Position numbers and translations under genes: made by a program | Part shown: positions 18,570 through 28,075 of the stretch, piece by piece | Layout of the letters: every line of letters begins with the position of its first letter | Position numbering within the stretch: position 1 is the first letter of the stretch | NCBI RefSeq assembly: GCF_019711685.1 | Contig: NZ_JAIGYQ010000001.1 | Coordinates: 1 to 64,000, forward strand | Length of the DNA: 64,000 nt | Direction of reading: 5' to 3' | DNA from: Helicobacter turcicus | GTDB lineage: Bacteria > Campylobacterota > Campylobacteria > Campylobacterales > Helicobacteraceae | The notes under the pieces: model-generated | Told to the model about the DNA's origin: nothing | Databases searched by the model: none | The model's input: only the letters and a program-made list of their open reading frames with translations

Positions 18570-21257
18570 ATGCAAAAAATAGAATCTATTCAAGAGATGG
18601 AATCTAAGGACAAAACACTTTTAGCACAGAAAGCAACAAATGCTTATAATCCTAAAGAAGTGGAATCACAATATTATGATTTTTGGGAAAAGGCAGGATA
18701 TTTTGAGCTTGATGGCAATAAGGCAATTCAAAAAGATGGCAAAAACTTTTGCATTATGCTGCCGCCCCCAAATGTTACAGGGAGTTTGCATATTGGACAC
18801 GCACTAAATCACACATTAATTGACATTATTACACGTTTTAAAAGAATGGATGGATATAAAACATTATGGCAACCTGGCTTAGACCATGCTGGAATTGCTA
18901 CGCAAAATGTTGTAGAAAAGCAACTTTTAGAACAAGGTATTAAGAAAGAAGATTTAGGACGTGAAGCTTTTGTGCAAAAAGTATGGGAATGGAAAGAAAA
19001 AAGTGGGGGAATGATTTTAAAACAAATGCGCAAACTTGGAAGTTCGCAAGCTTGGAGTAGGACGCGTTTTACAATGGATGATGGTTTGCAATATGCAGTA
19101 AAAGATACTTTTGTAAAGCTCTATAATGAGGGTTTAATCTTTCAAGGTGAGTATCTAGTAAATTGGTGTACGCATGATGGGGCACTTTCTGATATTGAAG
19201 TAGAATACAAAGAAAACAATGGTAAGCTCTACTATTTGCGCTACTTTTTAGAGAATAGCAAGGATTATATTGTTGTCGCCACAACGCGTCCAGAGACTTA
19301 CTTTGGCGATAGTGCGGTAATGGTGAATCCAGAAGATACGCGTTTTAAGCATTTAATTGGCAAAAACGTTGTGTTGCCATTATTAAAGCGTAAGATTCCA
19401 ATTATTGCTGATATGCATGTGGATATGGAATTTGGAACAGGAGCTGTAAAGGTAACTCCTGCGCATGATGTGAATGACTATGAGGTGGGAAAACGTCATA
19501 ATTTAGAGCAAATTGTGATTTTTGATAAATATGGAATCTTGAATACAAATGCTGGTGAGTTTGCTGGACAAGAACGTTTAAAAGCACGCAAAAACATTGT
19601 AGAAAAGTTAGAATCGTTAGGCTTTGTAGAAAAAATTGAAGATTATAAAAATCAAGTAGGGCATTGCTACCGCTGTGGAAATGTTGTGGAGCCTTATATT
19701 TCTAAGCAGTGGTTTTTAAAAAAAGAGGTTGCGCAAGGGGCGATTGAAAAAATTAATGCAAATATAAGTAATTTTTTTCCGCCACAATGGAAAAATAATT
19801 ATAACTCGTGGATGAGGGAATTACGCGATTGGTGTATCTCAAGGCAGCTTTGGTGGGGGCATCAGATTCCGGTGTTTTATTGTGAGAGCTGTGGCGGACA
19901 ATTTGCAAGTGTAGAGATTCCAAAGGTCTGTAAGTTTTGTCAAAGTGAGAATATTAGGCAAGATCCCGATGTTTTGGATACTTGGTTTAGTTCGGCACTT
20001 TGGCCTTTTTCTACGCTTGGTTATGCAAATGGTGAGTTTGGCAAGGGGGTGCTTTGGAATGTAAAGGATATGCAAGAGTTTTATCCTAATTCCTTGCTTA
20101 TTACAGGCTTTGATATCTTGTTTTTCTGGGTAGCTAGGATGTTAATGATGGGTGAGCATTTGTTAGGAGAGTTGCCCTATCCTGATATTTATCTCCATGC
20201 TCTCGTGCGTGATGAATTTGGCAATAAAATGAGTAAATCTAAAGGCAATGTGGTTAATCCTCTAGAAAAGATTGAAGAATATAGTGCTGATGTATTGCGC
20301 TTTACACTAGCGATTTTGTGCGCACAAGGACGTGATGTGAAGCTTTCGCATAAACAAATGGAAGTGTCTAAAAATTTTACAAACAAGCTTTATAATGCGA
20401 CAAATTTTCTACTTTTAAATGCAGAGAGATTTCCAAATTTAAATGATATTGGAGTGCCAAAAACTGCGCTTGGACAATATTTTGCTGAGCTTTTAAGCAA
20501 GATAGTTACAGAGGTACGTGAGCATTTGGAATCTTATCGTTTTAATGATGGTGCAAACACACTTTATCGTTTCTTGTGGAATGAATTTTGCGACTGGGGG
20601 ATTGAGCTAAGCAAGGCAAATAAAGATTCCATTATTGAGCTTGGTGCTGTGTTTAAGGAATCCTTGTTGTTATTGCACCCTTATATGCCTTTTATTAGTG
20701 ATTATTTGTGGCATAAACTTGATGGTTCAACTCTAGAGCAGAGTGGTTCAATTATGGTGCGTCCGTATCCTAACTTTAGCTACACAAATGTGGAGAATTT
20801 CTCTACATTTGGACGCATTGTAGATTCTATTGTGTCTTTGCGTCGTGCAAAAGCAACGATTGATTTAGCAAATCAAAAAATTGCTAAAGCTTATGTTAAT
20901 GTTGAGATTCCAGAAGCAATGCGCGCACTCTTTATTAGTTATGTGTGCAAACTTGCAAAAGTAGAATCCCTAGAGATTGTTTCAAAAAAGATTCCAAATT
21001 GCATTGTGGATATTACAGAAAAATTAGAATCGTATTTGCCAATTACTGATATTGATTTATCTCCTATCATTGCGCGTTTAGAGAAACAAGCACAGAAAGC
21101 ACAAAAAGAGATTAGCAAATTAGAGGGAATGCTAAAGAACGAAAAATTTGTAGCAAATGCTCCAAAAGAAGTGCTTGAAACTCATCAAAATGCTCTAGTT
21201 GAACAAAAACAAAAACTAGAAAAAATTGCACAAGAGTTAAAGATACTGCATCCTTAA
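18570..21257 (+). CDS. valS: Valyl-tRNA synthetase
   Basis: An 895-residue class Ia synthetase that charges tRNA-Val. The HIGH motif is at 74-77 (GSLHIGHALN) and KMSKS near 553 (NKMSKSKGNVVNP). The editing domain is in the 200-350 region (TTRPETYFGDSAVMV), a zinc-type Cys cluster is seen near 430-450 (CESCGG, CKFCQ), and the C-terminal coiled coil (about 830-895) typical of ValS is present. Length is normal. The ribosome site AAAGGG fits the ATG at 18570. Confidence 0.97.
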   Translation: MQKIESIQEMESKDKTLLAQKATNAYNPKEVESQYYDFWEKAGYFELDGNKAIQKDGKNFCIMLPPPNVTGSLHIGHALNHTLIDIITRFKRMDGYKTLWQPGLDHAGIATQNVVEKQLLEQGIKKEDLGREAFVQKVWEWKEKSGGMILKQMRKLGSSQAWSRTRFTMDDGLQYAVKDTFVKLYNEGLIFQGEYLVNWCTHDGALSDIEVEYKENNGKLYYLRYFLENSKDYIVVATTRPETYFGDSAVMVNPEDTRFKHLIGKNVVLPLLKRKIPIIADMHVDMEFGTGAVKVTPAHDVNDYEVGKRHNLEQIVIFDKYGILNTNAGEFAGQERLKARKNIVEKLESLGFVEKIEDYKNQVGHCYRCGNVVEPYISKQWFLKKEVAQGAIEKINANISNFFPPQWKNNYNSWMRELRDWCISRQLWWGHQIPVFYCESCGGQFASVEIPKVCKFCQSENIRQDPDVLDTWFSSALWPFSTLGYANGEFGKGVLWNVKDMQEFYPNSLLITGFDILFFWVARMLMMGEHLLGELPYPDIYLHALVRDEFGNKMSKSKGNVVNPLEKIEEYSADVLRFTLAILCAQGRDVKLSHKQMEVSKNFTNKLYNATNFLLLNAERFPNLNDIGVPKTALGQYFAELLSKIVTEVREHLESYRFNDGANTLYRFLWNEFCDWGIELSKANKDSIIELGAVFKESLLLLHPYMPFISDYLWHKLDGSTLEQSGSIMVRPYPNFSYTNVENFSTFGRIVDSIVSLRRAKATIDLANQKIAKAYVNVEIPEAMRALFISYVCKLAKVESLEIVSKKIPNCIVDITEKLESYLPITDIDLSPIIARLEKQAQKAQKEISKLEGMLKNEKFVANAPKEVLETHQNALVEQKQKLEKIAQELKILHP

Positions 21258-21389
21258 GTGCCTTTTTAAGCATTTTAAAATATGGAATCTATTTTGGATT
21301 TTGCTTTTATTGGTTGAAAGCTTTTAAAAATTTGCTAAGGCTTATACTTTTATGATTAGAATCTTATATGTATATTAGCAAGGCTAGGC

Positions 21390-21395
21390 TACAAT
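21390..21395 (+). promoter_or_regulatory. -10 element for dnaE
   Basis: TACAAT in the context GGCTACAATTCC, 31 bases before the dnaE ATG. Confidence 0.4.
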
Positions 21396-21425
21396 TCCAT
21401 AAAAATTCCTTTAAAGGCTTTTAAA

Positions 21426-24400
21426 ATGAGTCAAACTCCAAAATTTACGCATTTACATCTACATACTGAATATTCCTTGCTTGATGGCTTAAACAAAATT
21501 AAAACCCTTGCTAAAAAGATTAAAGAATACGGAATGGATAGTGTGGCAATCACAGACCATGGCAATATGTTTGGTGCTATTGAGTTTTATAAGGCGATGA
21601 AAGCAGAAGGGATTAAGCCGATTTTAGGAATGGAAGCGTATTTGCACAATGCAGATGAAATTGGTGATAAAAGCAATCAAAGATTCCATTTGTGTTTGTA
21701 TGCAAAGGATTTAGAAGGTTATAAAAATCTAATGTATTTAAGCTCTCAAGCATGTTTGTATGGATTTCATATGAAGCCACGTATTAGCAAGAAAATGCTA
21801 AGGGAACACAGCGCAGGGTTGATTTGTAGTAGTGCGTGCTTAAATGGTGAGGTGCAATGGCATTTAAATACAAAAAAAGACGATAATAAAGGGCGCAAGG
21901 GTTATGAAAGAGCAAAGGAAGTTGCGCTAGAGTATAAGGAAATTTTCGGAGAGGATTTTTATTTGGAGCTTATGCGCCATGGCATTGAGGAACAGCAATT
22001 TATTGATAATCAACTCTTAAAACTTTCTAATGAAACAGGGATTAAAATCGTCGCAACAAACGATACGCACTATACAAAACAGGGGGATTCCACAGCGCAA
22101 GAAGTTGCATTTTGTATTGGTTTTGGTAAAGATTTTGATGATCCAAATCGTATGCGCCACACCGTGCAAGAGTTTTATGTCAAAACCCCGCAGCAGATGG
22201 CAGAACTCTATGCGGACTTGCCAGAGGCATTAGAGCACACGCAAGAGATTGCTAATAAATGTAATTTAGAATTGCATTTAGGCAACCCTACTCCACCTAG
22301 TTTTAAATTTACACAGGACTATGCAAAGGCTGAAGGGTTAGATTTTACGCAAGATAGTGAGTATTTTGCATATAAGTGTAGAGAGGGCTTAGTCAAACGT
22401 CTTGTGAGGATTCCACAAGAAGAACATGCAAAATATAAAGAGCGCTTAGAGAGAGAAATAGAAATTATTAATTCTATGAAATTTCCCGGATATATGCTTA
22501 TTGTTTGGGATTTTGTGCGTGCAGCAAAAGAACGTGGAATTCCAGTAGGTCCAGGTCGTGGAAGTGCTGCTGGAAGCTTGGTGGCATTTTGCTTAGAGAT
22601 TACAAATATTGATCCTTTGAAATACGATTTACTCTTTGAACGTTTTTTAAATCCTGAACGTGTGAGTATGCCTGATATTGATATGGATTTTTGTCAAAGT
22701 CGTCGTGGTGAGATTTTGGACTATGTAACAGAAAAATATGGGCGACATAATGTTGCGCAGGTAATTACCTTTGGTATGATGAAAGCAAAGGCGGTTATTA
22801 GAGATGTGGCGCGTGTTATGGGGATGCCTTATAATGATGCAGATTCTTTTGCAAAACTCATTCCAAAAGAGCTTGAAATCACGCTTGAACATGCTTTTCA
22901 TAAAGAACCAAAAATCGCAGAATTGATTGCAAAAGACCAACTTGCAAAAAAAGTGTGGGAATTTGCGTTGATTTTAGAAGGAACAAAAAGGAATCCCGGG
23001 ACACATGCTGCTGCAGTTGTAATAGATTCCACGCAAGAATTGTGGCATAAAGCACCTCTTTATCGCTCACAGCGAGATGGGATTATTGCGACACAATATT
23101 CTATGAAATATCTTGAAGATGTGGATTTAATTAAATTTGACTTTTTGGGTTTAAAAACACTTACTGTAGTAGATGATGCACTAAAACTGATTGAAAAACG
23201 TTGTGGTGAGAGAATTGACTTTTTAAATATTGATGTCAATGATAAAAAAGTGTATGAAACGCTTCAAAGCGGAAATACGTTAGGGATTTTTCAAATAGAA
23301 TCTAGTATGTTTCAAGGGATTAATAAAAGAATGCGCCCAAGCACCTTTGAGGATATTATTGCAACCATCGCACTAGGGCGACCTGGACCATTAGAATCGG
23401 GAATGGTAGATGATTTTATTAATCGTAAGCATGGCAAAGAGCCTATTGTGTATATGTTTGCAGAATTAGAACCCATTTTGCGTCCAACTTATGGGACGAT
23501 TGTTTATCAAGAACAAGTTATGCAAATCGTGCAAAGAATTGGAGGATTTTCTCTTGGGGGAGCGGATTTAATCCGTCGTGCAATGGGAAAAAAAGATGCG
23601 CAAATTATGGAGGATAATAAAAGCAAATTTGCCGATGGAGCAGTTACACAGGGCTTTGATAGAGCAAAAGCAGAGGAGCTCTGGGAGTTGATTGTAAAGT
23701 TTGCTGGATATGGATTTAATAAATCCCACTCTGCCGCTTATGCGATGATTACCTTTGAAACAGCGTATTTAAAGACTTATTATCCAAGAGAGTTTATGGC
23801 TGCCTTGCTAACTTCGGAGAAAAATGATACTGATAAAATCGTAGAATACATTGAGGAAGCAAATCAAATGGGAATTAGAGTGCTTCCTCCAAATATCCAA
23901 AAATCTGAACTTGAATTTAGTGTTGCTGAAGTGAAGGGTGAGTCCTGCATTCTTTTTGGGTTGGGCGCGATTAAGGGTGCTGGAGAAGTTGCGATTAATA
24001 TTATTTTAGAAGAACGTAAGCAAAATGGTGAGTTTAAGAGCTTAGAGGATTTTTTAAAACGTATTGACCCTGCAAAAGTGAATAAAAAAGCCCTTGAAGC
24101 CTTTATTAAAAGTGGTGCATTAGACGGAATGGGTTATACGCGCAAATCTTTATTAGAGCAAATTGAGGATTTGACAGAAGCGGCAAAAAATGCGCAAAAT
24201 GCGCAAAAAGAAGCTATCGGTTCGCTTTTTGGCGATGATGAGGAGCTAATGCGTGTGCAATTGGATTTAAAGAATTTAGGAGAGTATAGTCAAAAAGAGA
24301 TTTTGGAATTTGAAAAGGAAAGTTTGGGGTTTTATGCCTCTGGTCATCCCCTTGATGCATATAAAGAGGCTTTTAGAGAGATAAACTATACGCCTAGTAA

Positions 24401-24917
24401 TCAAATTAAAGACTTAGCTGAAAATAGTAGGATTTTGATTGTTGGGTGTATTGAAGATGTGATTGTGAAGTTTTCTAAAGCTGGCAAACGTTATGGAATG
24501 TTAAAGCTTCAAGATCTTTATGGTAGTTTGGAATTAACTGTTTTTGAACAAATGCTTATAAAAGTAGAAGCTTTAGATAAAGAGATTCCTGTGGCGATAA
24601 AATGTCAAGTCCAAGAACAAAATGAAACCAAAAAGCTCAAAGCAGAAAAGATTCTAACTTTAGAAGAGGCTAAAAGAGAAATTGTGGATTTTGTCATTGA
24701 AAAAGCTGACATTAGCGAACCTTTGCTTGTGCTTCTTGATGCAAGCACACAGAGTCAAAGTTTGCAAAAGCTAAGGGAATTTGCGATTATCCATAGTGGT
24801 AAGCGAGAACTTAGAATCCTTTTTAGAACACAAACACAAGAATTAGAGTTAGTGAGTGGATTTAAGGTGCATAGTGAGATAAAAAGCGCATTAAGTGAGC
24901 TGCAATGGTGCAATTAG
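21426..24917 (+). CDS. dnaE: DNA polymerase III alpha subunit
   Basis: A 1163-residue replicative polymerase of the DnaE1 type. The N-terminal PHP domain begins THLHLHTEYSLLDGL. The catalytic aspartates lie in PDIDMDFC near 416-423, preceded by GPGRGSAAGS. GFNKSHSAAYA follows near 766, and the C-terminal OB and tau-binding regions are present. Length and domain order are standard. The downstream SUI1-like gene overlaps its last 13 bases. Confidence 0.97.
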   Translation: MSQTPKFTHLHLHTEYSLLDGLNKIKTLAKKIKEYGMDSVAITDHGNMFGAIEFYKAMKAEGIKPILGMEAYLHNADEIGDKSNQRFHLCLYAKDLEGYKNLMYLSSQACLYGFHMKPRISKKMLREHSAGLICSSACLNGEVQWHLNTKKDDNKGRKGYERAKEVALEYKEIFGEDFYLELMRHGIEEQQFIDNQLLKLSNETGIKIVATNDTHYTKQGDSTAQEVAFCIGFGKDFDDPNRMRHTVQEFYVKTPQQMAELYADLPEALEHTQEIANKCNLELHLGNPTPPSFKFTQDYAKAEGLDFTQDSEYFAYKCREGLVKRLVRIPQEEHAKYKERLEREIEIINSMKFPGYMLIVWDFVRAAKERGIPVGPGRGSAAGSLVAFCLEITNIDPLKYDLLFERFLNPERVSMPDIDMDFCQSRRGEILDYVTEKYGRHNVAQVITFGMMKAKAVIRDVARVMGMPYNDADSFAKLIPKELEITLEHAFHKEPKIAELIAKDQLAKKVWEFALILEGTKRNPGTHAAAVVIDSTQELWHKAPLYRSQRDGIIATQYSMKYLEDVDLIKFDFLGLKTLTVVDDALKLIEKRCGERIDFLNIDVNDKKVYETLQSGNTLGIFQIESSMFQGINKRMRPSTFEDIIATIALGRPGPLESGMVDDFINRKHGKEPIVYMFAELEPILRPTYGTIVYQEQVMQIVQRIGGFSLGGADLIRRAMGKKDAQIMEDNKSKFADGAVTQGFDRAKAEELWELIVKFAGYGFNKSHSAAYAMITFETAYLKTYYPREFMAALLTSEKNDTDKIVEYIEEANQMGIRVLPPNIQKSELEFSVAEVKGESCILFGLGAIKGAGEVAINIILEERKQNGEFKSLEDFLKRIDPAKVNKKALEAFIKSGALDGMGYTRKSLLEQIEDLTEAAKNAQNAQKEAIGSLFGDDEELMRVQLDLKNLGEYSQKEILEFEKESLGFYASGHPLDAYKEAFREINYTPSNQIKDLAENSRILIVGCIEDVIVKFSKAGKRYGMLKLQDLYGSLELTVFEQMLIKVEALDKEIPVAIKCQVQEQNETKKLKAEKILTLEEAKREIVDFVIEKADISEPLLVLLDASTQSQSLQKLREFAIIHSGKRELRILFRTQTQELELVSGFKVHSEIKSALSELQWCN

Positions 24918-25261
24918 ATTTTAGTGCAAAGTTTAGTGATAGGATTGATTGTGTGTGCAAAAAATGTGGGGAGTTAGAGAGTGCTTGTATCTGTGGCAAG
25001 GGTGGTGAGTCTAAAATGCGCGATAGCTATTTTTTGGGAATTAATGAAGAAAAGGCAAAAGGCAAGGATATCACGCGTTGTGGAATCTTTTTTGAAGAGA
25101 AGCAAGCGATGCAAGAGATATTAAAAGAAGCAAAGAAAAAATTCTCTTGTGGAGGTAGTTTAGATCAAGATAGTAAAGGATTTTGGCTAATTCTGCAAGG
25201 ACGGCATAAAGATGCGCTGAAGGCATTATTAAAAGCACAGAAATTTCAATTTAAAAAATAA
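24905..25261 (+). CDS. SUI1/YciH-like translation factor with N-terminal Cys cluster
   Basis: A 118-residue protein. The N-terminus carries Cys16, 18, 21, 28 and 30 (CVCKKC...CIC), a zinc-knuckle-like cluster. Residues 50-116 follow the eIF1/SUI1 pattern: RCGIFFEEKQAMQEILKEA, then KFSCGGSLD and LQGRHKDALKALL, the GGxxk...lqGdhr signature of the family. Bacterial YciH is a minor initiation-fidelity factor. The gene overlaps dnaE by 13 bases and is followed 12 bases later by rluB, so it is likely translationally coupled. The family call is by pattern only. Confidence 0.6.
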   Translation: MVQLDFSAKFSDRIDCVCKKCGELESACICGKGGESKMRDSYFLGINEEKAKGKDITRCGIFFEEKQAMQEILKEAKKKFSCGGSLDQDSKGFWLILQGRHKDALKALLKAQKFQFKK

Positions 25262-25273
25262 CAAGAAGTGAAA

Positions 25274-26032
25274 ATGCGACTCAATCAATACATAGCACAC
25301 CATTCAAAATATTCAAGACGTGAGGCAGATAAGCTGATTAAAGAGGGTAGGATTACAATTAACAAGGAAATTATGAATGATTTTTCTTATCAAGTGGATA
25401 AAAATACAAAAGTGTATCTTAATGGGAAGCTACTAAGGGAGCAAGAGCAATACTCGGTGATTGTGTATAATAAGCCTAAAGGAGAGATTGTCAGTAGGCG
25501 CGATGATAGGGGACGCAGGGTTATTTATGACTCTCTTCCTAAAAAATTCTCGCATTTTATGCCTGTGGGGCGGCTAGATTTTGCCAGTGAGGGGCTACTG
25601 CTACTTAGTGATAGTGTCAAGGTTGTGCGCGCACTTATGGAGAATGGGTTAGAACGTGTGTATTTACTAAAACTTTCTGGTTTTATCAAAGATAACGTGT
25701 TTGATGCTATGGAGAGTGGGATTACATTAGAAGATGCAAGTGCTGGTGGGCATAGCAAAAGCAAAATTAAAGCAATGGAGTTTGCACCATTTGTGGGCTA
25801 TACTTGTATTAAAAATGTGTCAAAATACTCAAAAATCAAAGTAATTATTAAAGAAGGTAAAAATCGTGAGCTTAGGCGTTTCTTTGCACATTTTGGCTTA
25901 GAGGTGTTAGATCTTAAACGTATTGCTTATGGATTTGTTACGCTTAATAATTTACCAACGCAGAAAGTGCGCTTTTTAGAACGTGGAGAATACAATAAAC
26001 TGCACACATTCTTAGAAAGCTTAAAAGGGTAG
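25274..26032 (+). CDS. rluB: 23S rRNA pseudouridine synthase (RsuA/RluB family)
   Basis: A protein of about 252 residues with an N-terminal S4 RNA-binding domain (MRLNQYIAHHSKYSRREADKLI) and a pseudouridine synthase domain. The catalytic aspartate is Asp102 in VGRLDFASEGLLLL, followed by GKNRELRRFFAHFG near 197-210, typical of RluB/RsuA enzymes. RluB converts a uridine in helix 80 of 23S rRNA; the alternative RsuA/RluE function cannot be excluded. I prefer the ATG at 25274; a GTG at 25268 would add two residues. Confidence 0.88.
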   Translation: MRLNQYIAHHSKYSRREADKLIKEGRITINKEIMNDFSYQVDKNTKVYLNGKLLREQEQYSVIVYNKPKGEIVSRRDDRGRRVIYDSLPKKFSHFMPVGRLDFASEGLLLLSDSVKVVRALMENGLERVYLLKLSGFIKDNVFDAMESGITLEDASAGGHSKSKIKAMEFAPFVGYTCIKNVSKYSKIKVIIKEGKNRELRRFFAHFGLEVLDLKRIAYGFVTLNNLPTQKVRFLERGEYNKLHTFLESLKG

Positions 26033-26259
26033 TTTGATATTTTGCATTAGAAGGAATTAATTTTTAAATTAAACTTTTTAAAATCAAAGATTCCATAGTA
26101 ACTTGTAGAAGCGGAATTTATTTTACAGGATTTGTAATATAGGTTTTGCTTTGTGTAGTTTTATAGAATTGTTTTCTAGTCTTTGGTTTTTGTGTGGCGA
26201 GTCTAATGGAATTTAATTTTGGATTTTATGTGGATTTATGCAGTTAAAGAAGAAAACTT

Positions 26260-26286
26260 AACAAAAGGGAAAATCCCCCTCTTGTT
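26260..26286 (-). terminator. Rho-independent terminator of the ATP-grasp gene
   Basis: On the minus strand AACAAGAGGG pairs with CCCTTTTGTT (ten pairs, one G-U) around a seven-base loop, followed by AAGTTTTCTTCTTT. It lies 21 bases past the stop of the minus-strand gene at 26307. Confidence 0.75.
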
Positions 26287-26306
26287 AAAAGGTTTGTAGC
26301 CGATTT

Positions 26307-27374
26307 TTAAGCTTTTTTCTCGCTGACAATATCAATGATATTATCGCCAACCATTATGGCGATTTTTGCCATATATTCTTCTGGGCTTGTAAATCCAACA
26401 CAAGAGCAATTAATTTCACCTAAGATATAGCGGTCTGCACCTTTTTCATCTGTATCTAAAATAAAATCTGCTGTCCAAATGAGTGGTAAATCATAGTTTC
26501 CAAGTTTAGATTTAATAGATGGTAATTGTCCTAAAAACCAATCTACAAGTGCTTGCCAATCTTTTGGTTCATCATAGCGGTATTTTGCACCACTAAAAAG
26601 AGTTGCAGAAAAGGCATCGCCACCTTCAGCTGGTTTTTTATGCACAACATACACAGGTGTTTTATAAAGCATTAGGATTCTAATTTCACCCTCTTTAATG
26701 CGTGGTAAGAAAGTCATATCTACTAACATTCCATTATCGCCAATGATGTATTGCTCACAAAAATCCATAAATTCACCAAGCTTACGCTCTTCGCTGTGGT
26801 TATCTTTAGCCTCTGTGCAGATAATTTTTGTATCTAGTGGTAAAGATTCACAAGTATTATAAACACCATCTGCTAATCTTACACGCCAAATCCCCTCACC
26901 TGTGGAGCCGCGATTTTGCTTTAGTACGCGTTCACCTTTTGCTAGGCTTTTTGGAAATGTGTTTTTAAATGTTGCAATATCATAATAAGCATAAGTGTCA
27001 TCTGGCACAAGTGGTGTGTCTGCAAGTTTAGTTAAAGCATCTTTTGCTCCATAACCCACCATTGCATCAGGATGAGGCATACCCACAAGCCCATCAGCAC
27101 AAAGTTTGCGCAAAACATCAAAATATAATTTTTCTTCTTTTAGATTTCCCGGATTAACGCGTGAAACATAACCATCTGCGTTGTTTCTAACGCGCTTATA
27201 AATTGCATTGCGTTCATTTTCATCACGCAAAATAGCATCACTAAAGAATACAACCTCTGCATTCCAACCCTTAGCTTTTAGCGCATTAACCATAGGCATA
27301 GTGTCTTTTCTGTGCCCATCTGCGCCTTTGTCGCTTCCACCAACTGCTTCAAAGAAAACAATATTCTTTTTCAT
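26307..27374 (-). CDS. ATP-grasp family protein of the Cj0069 type
   Basis: A 355-residue cytoplasmic protein. The middle and C-terminal parts read as an ATP-grasp ligase fold: VLKQNRGSTGEGIWRV near 148-163 for the phosphate loop, EIRILMLY near 227-234, and YILGEINCSCVGF near 317-329 carrying the Glu-x-Asn metal site. It resembles glutathione-synthetase-like enzymes and, from memory, the family named after C. jejuni Cj0069. The substrate is unknown. It has its own ribosome site (AAGGAG) and a terminator, and is separated by 216 bases from moaC, so it is probably monocistronic. Confidence 0.65.
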   Translation of the reverse strand: MKKNIVFFEAVGGSDKGADGHRKDTMPMVNALKAKGWNAEVVFFSDAILRDENERNAIYKRVRNNADGYVSRVNPGNLKEEKLYFDVLRKLCADGLVGMPHPDAMVGYGAKDALTKLADTPLVPDDTYAYYDIATFKNTFPKSLAKGERVLKQNRGSTGEGIWRVRLADGVYNTCESLPLDTKIICTEAKDNHSEERKLGEFMDFCEQYIIGDNGMLVDMTFLPRIKEGEIRILMLYKTPVYVVHKKPAEGGDAFSATLFSGAKYRYDEPKDWQALVDWFLGQLPSIKSKLGNYDLPLIWTADFILDTDEKGADRYILGEINCSCVGFTSPEEYMAKIAIMVGDNIIDIVSEKKA

Positions 27375-27590
27375 GTAACACTCCTTGTTGTTTAAATATA
27401 ATATTTTGATGTTAGCAGATTTTTACTTATAAACGCACAAAAAATTAGAATCTATAAATATTTTTTAAGTTTTTTGTTACAAAAATTTGCAGTAATAAGA
27501 TGTATTTTGAAGCAATTTATCAAAGATTATTAGCTTAAAATTAAGTAGTATTGAAACTTTTTAAAGGTGTTAAAGCAGTTAAGGAGTGTT

Positions 27591-28061
27591 TTAGCGCACA
27601 AAATGTCCGCTTTTGCCCCCGCTTTTTTCTAGTAAGCAAATTTCGCTTAGTATCATTTTTTTATCAATGGCTTTGACCATATCATAAATGGTAAGCAGTC
27701 CAATATTTACGCCCATTAACGCTTCCATTTCCACGCCTGTTTGTCCAAAAGTCTTTACGCGCACTTTTAAGATAAATGCGCATTCTTCTGGGAGTTCGCT
27801 AACATCGCATTTTACACTGCTTAAGAAGAGAGGATGGCACATAGGAATAAGTTCCCAAGTGCGTTTTGCCCCCATAATTGCAGCAACAATTGCAGTTTGT
27901 AGCACAGCACCCTTTTTTATTCTTTGTTCTTTTATCGCGCTAAAGGCTTCCTTGCTCATAGTGATCTTGCCACTTGCAATAGCTTCGCGTTGCGTAGAAT
28001 CTTTTGCGCTAACATCTACCATTTTGGGGTTTTGACGTTCATCTAAATGAGTGAGTTCCAT
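27591..28061 (-). CDS. moaC: Cyclic pyranopterin monophosphate synthase MoaC
   Basis: A 156-residue molybdopterin-pathway enzyme acting after MoaA. Diagnostic stretches are [16 protein letters not shown] at the start, [19 protein letters not shown], the active-site IPMCHPL near 72-78, and [11 protein letters not shown] near 107-117; the catalytic lysine lies in [11 protein letters not shown]. Length is standard. It follows pglB with a 14-base spacer on the same strand and is probably cotranscribed, although the functions are unrelated. Confidence 0.96.
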   Translation of the reverse strand: MELTHLDERQNPKMVDVSAKDSTQREAIASGKITMSKEAFSAIKEQRIKKGAVLQTAIVAAIMGAKRTWELIPMCHPLFLSSVKCDVSELPEECAFILKVRVKTFGQTGVEMEALMGVNIGLLTIYDMVKAIDKKMILSEICLLEKSGGKSGHFVR

Positions 28062-28075
28062 TTGTAATCCTTGTT

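Noticed and set aside
21426-24917. Intein or frameshift in dnaE
   Set aside because: The protein has normal length and continuous conserved motifs from the PHP domain to the C-terminus.
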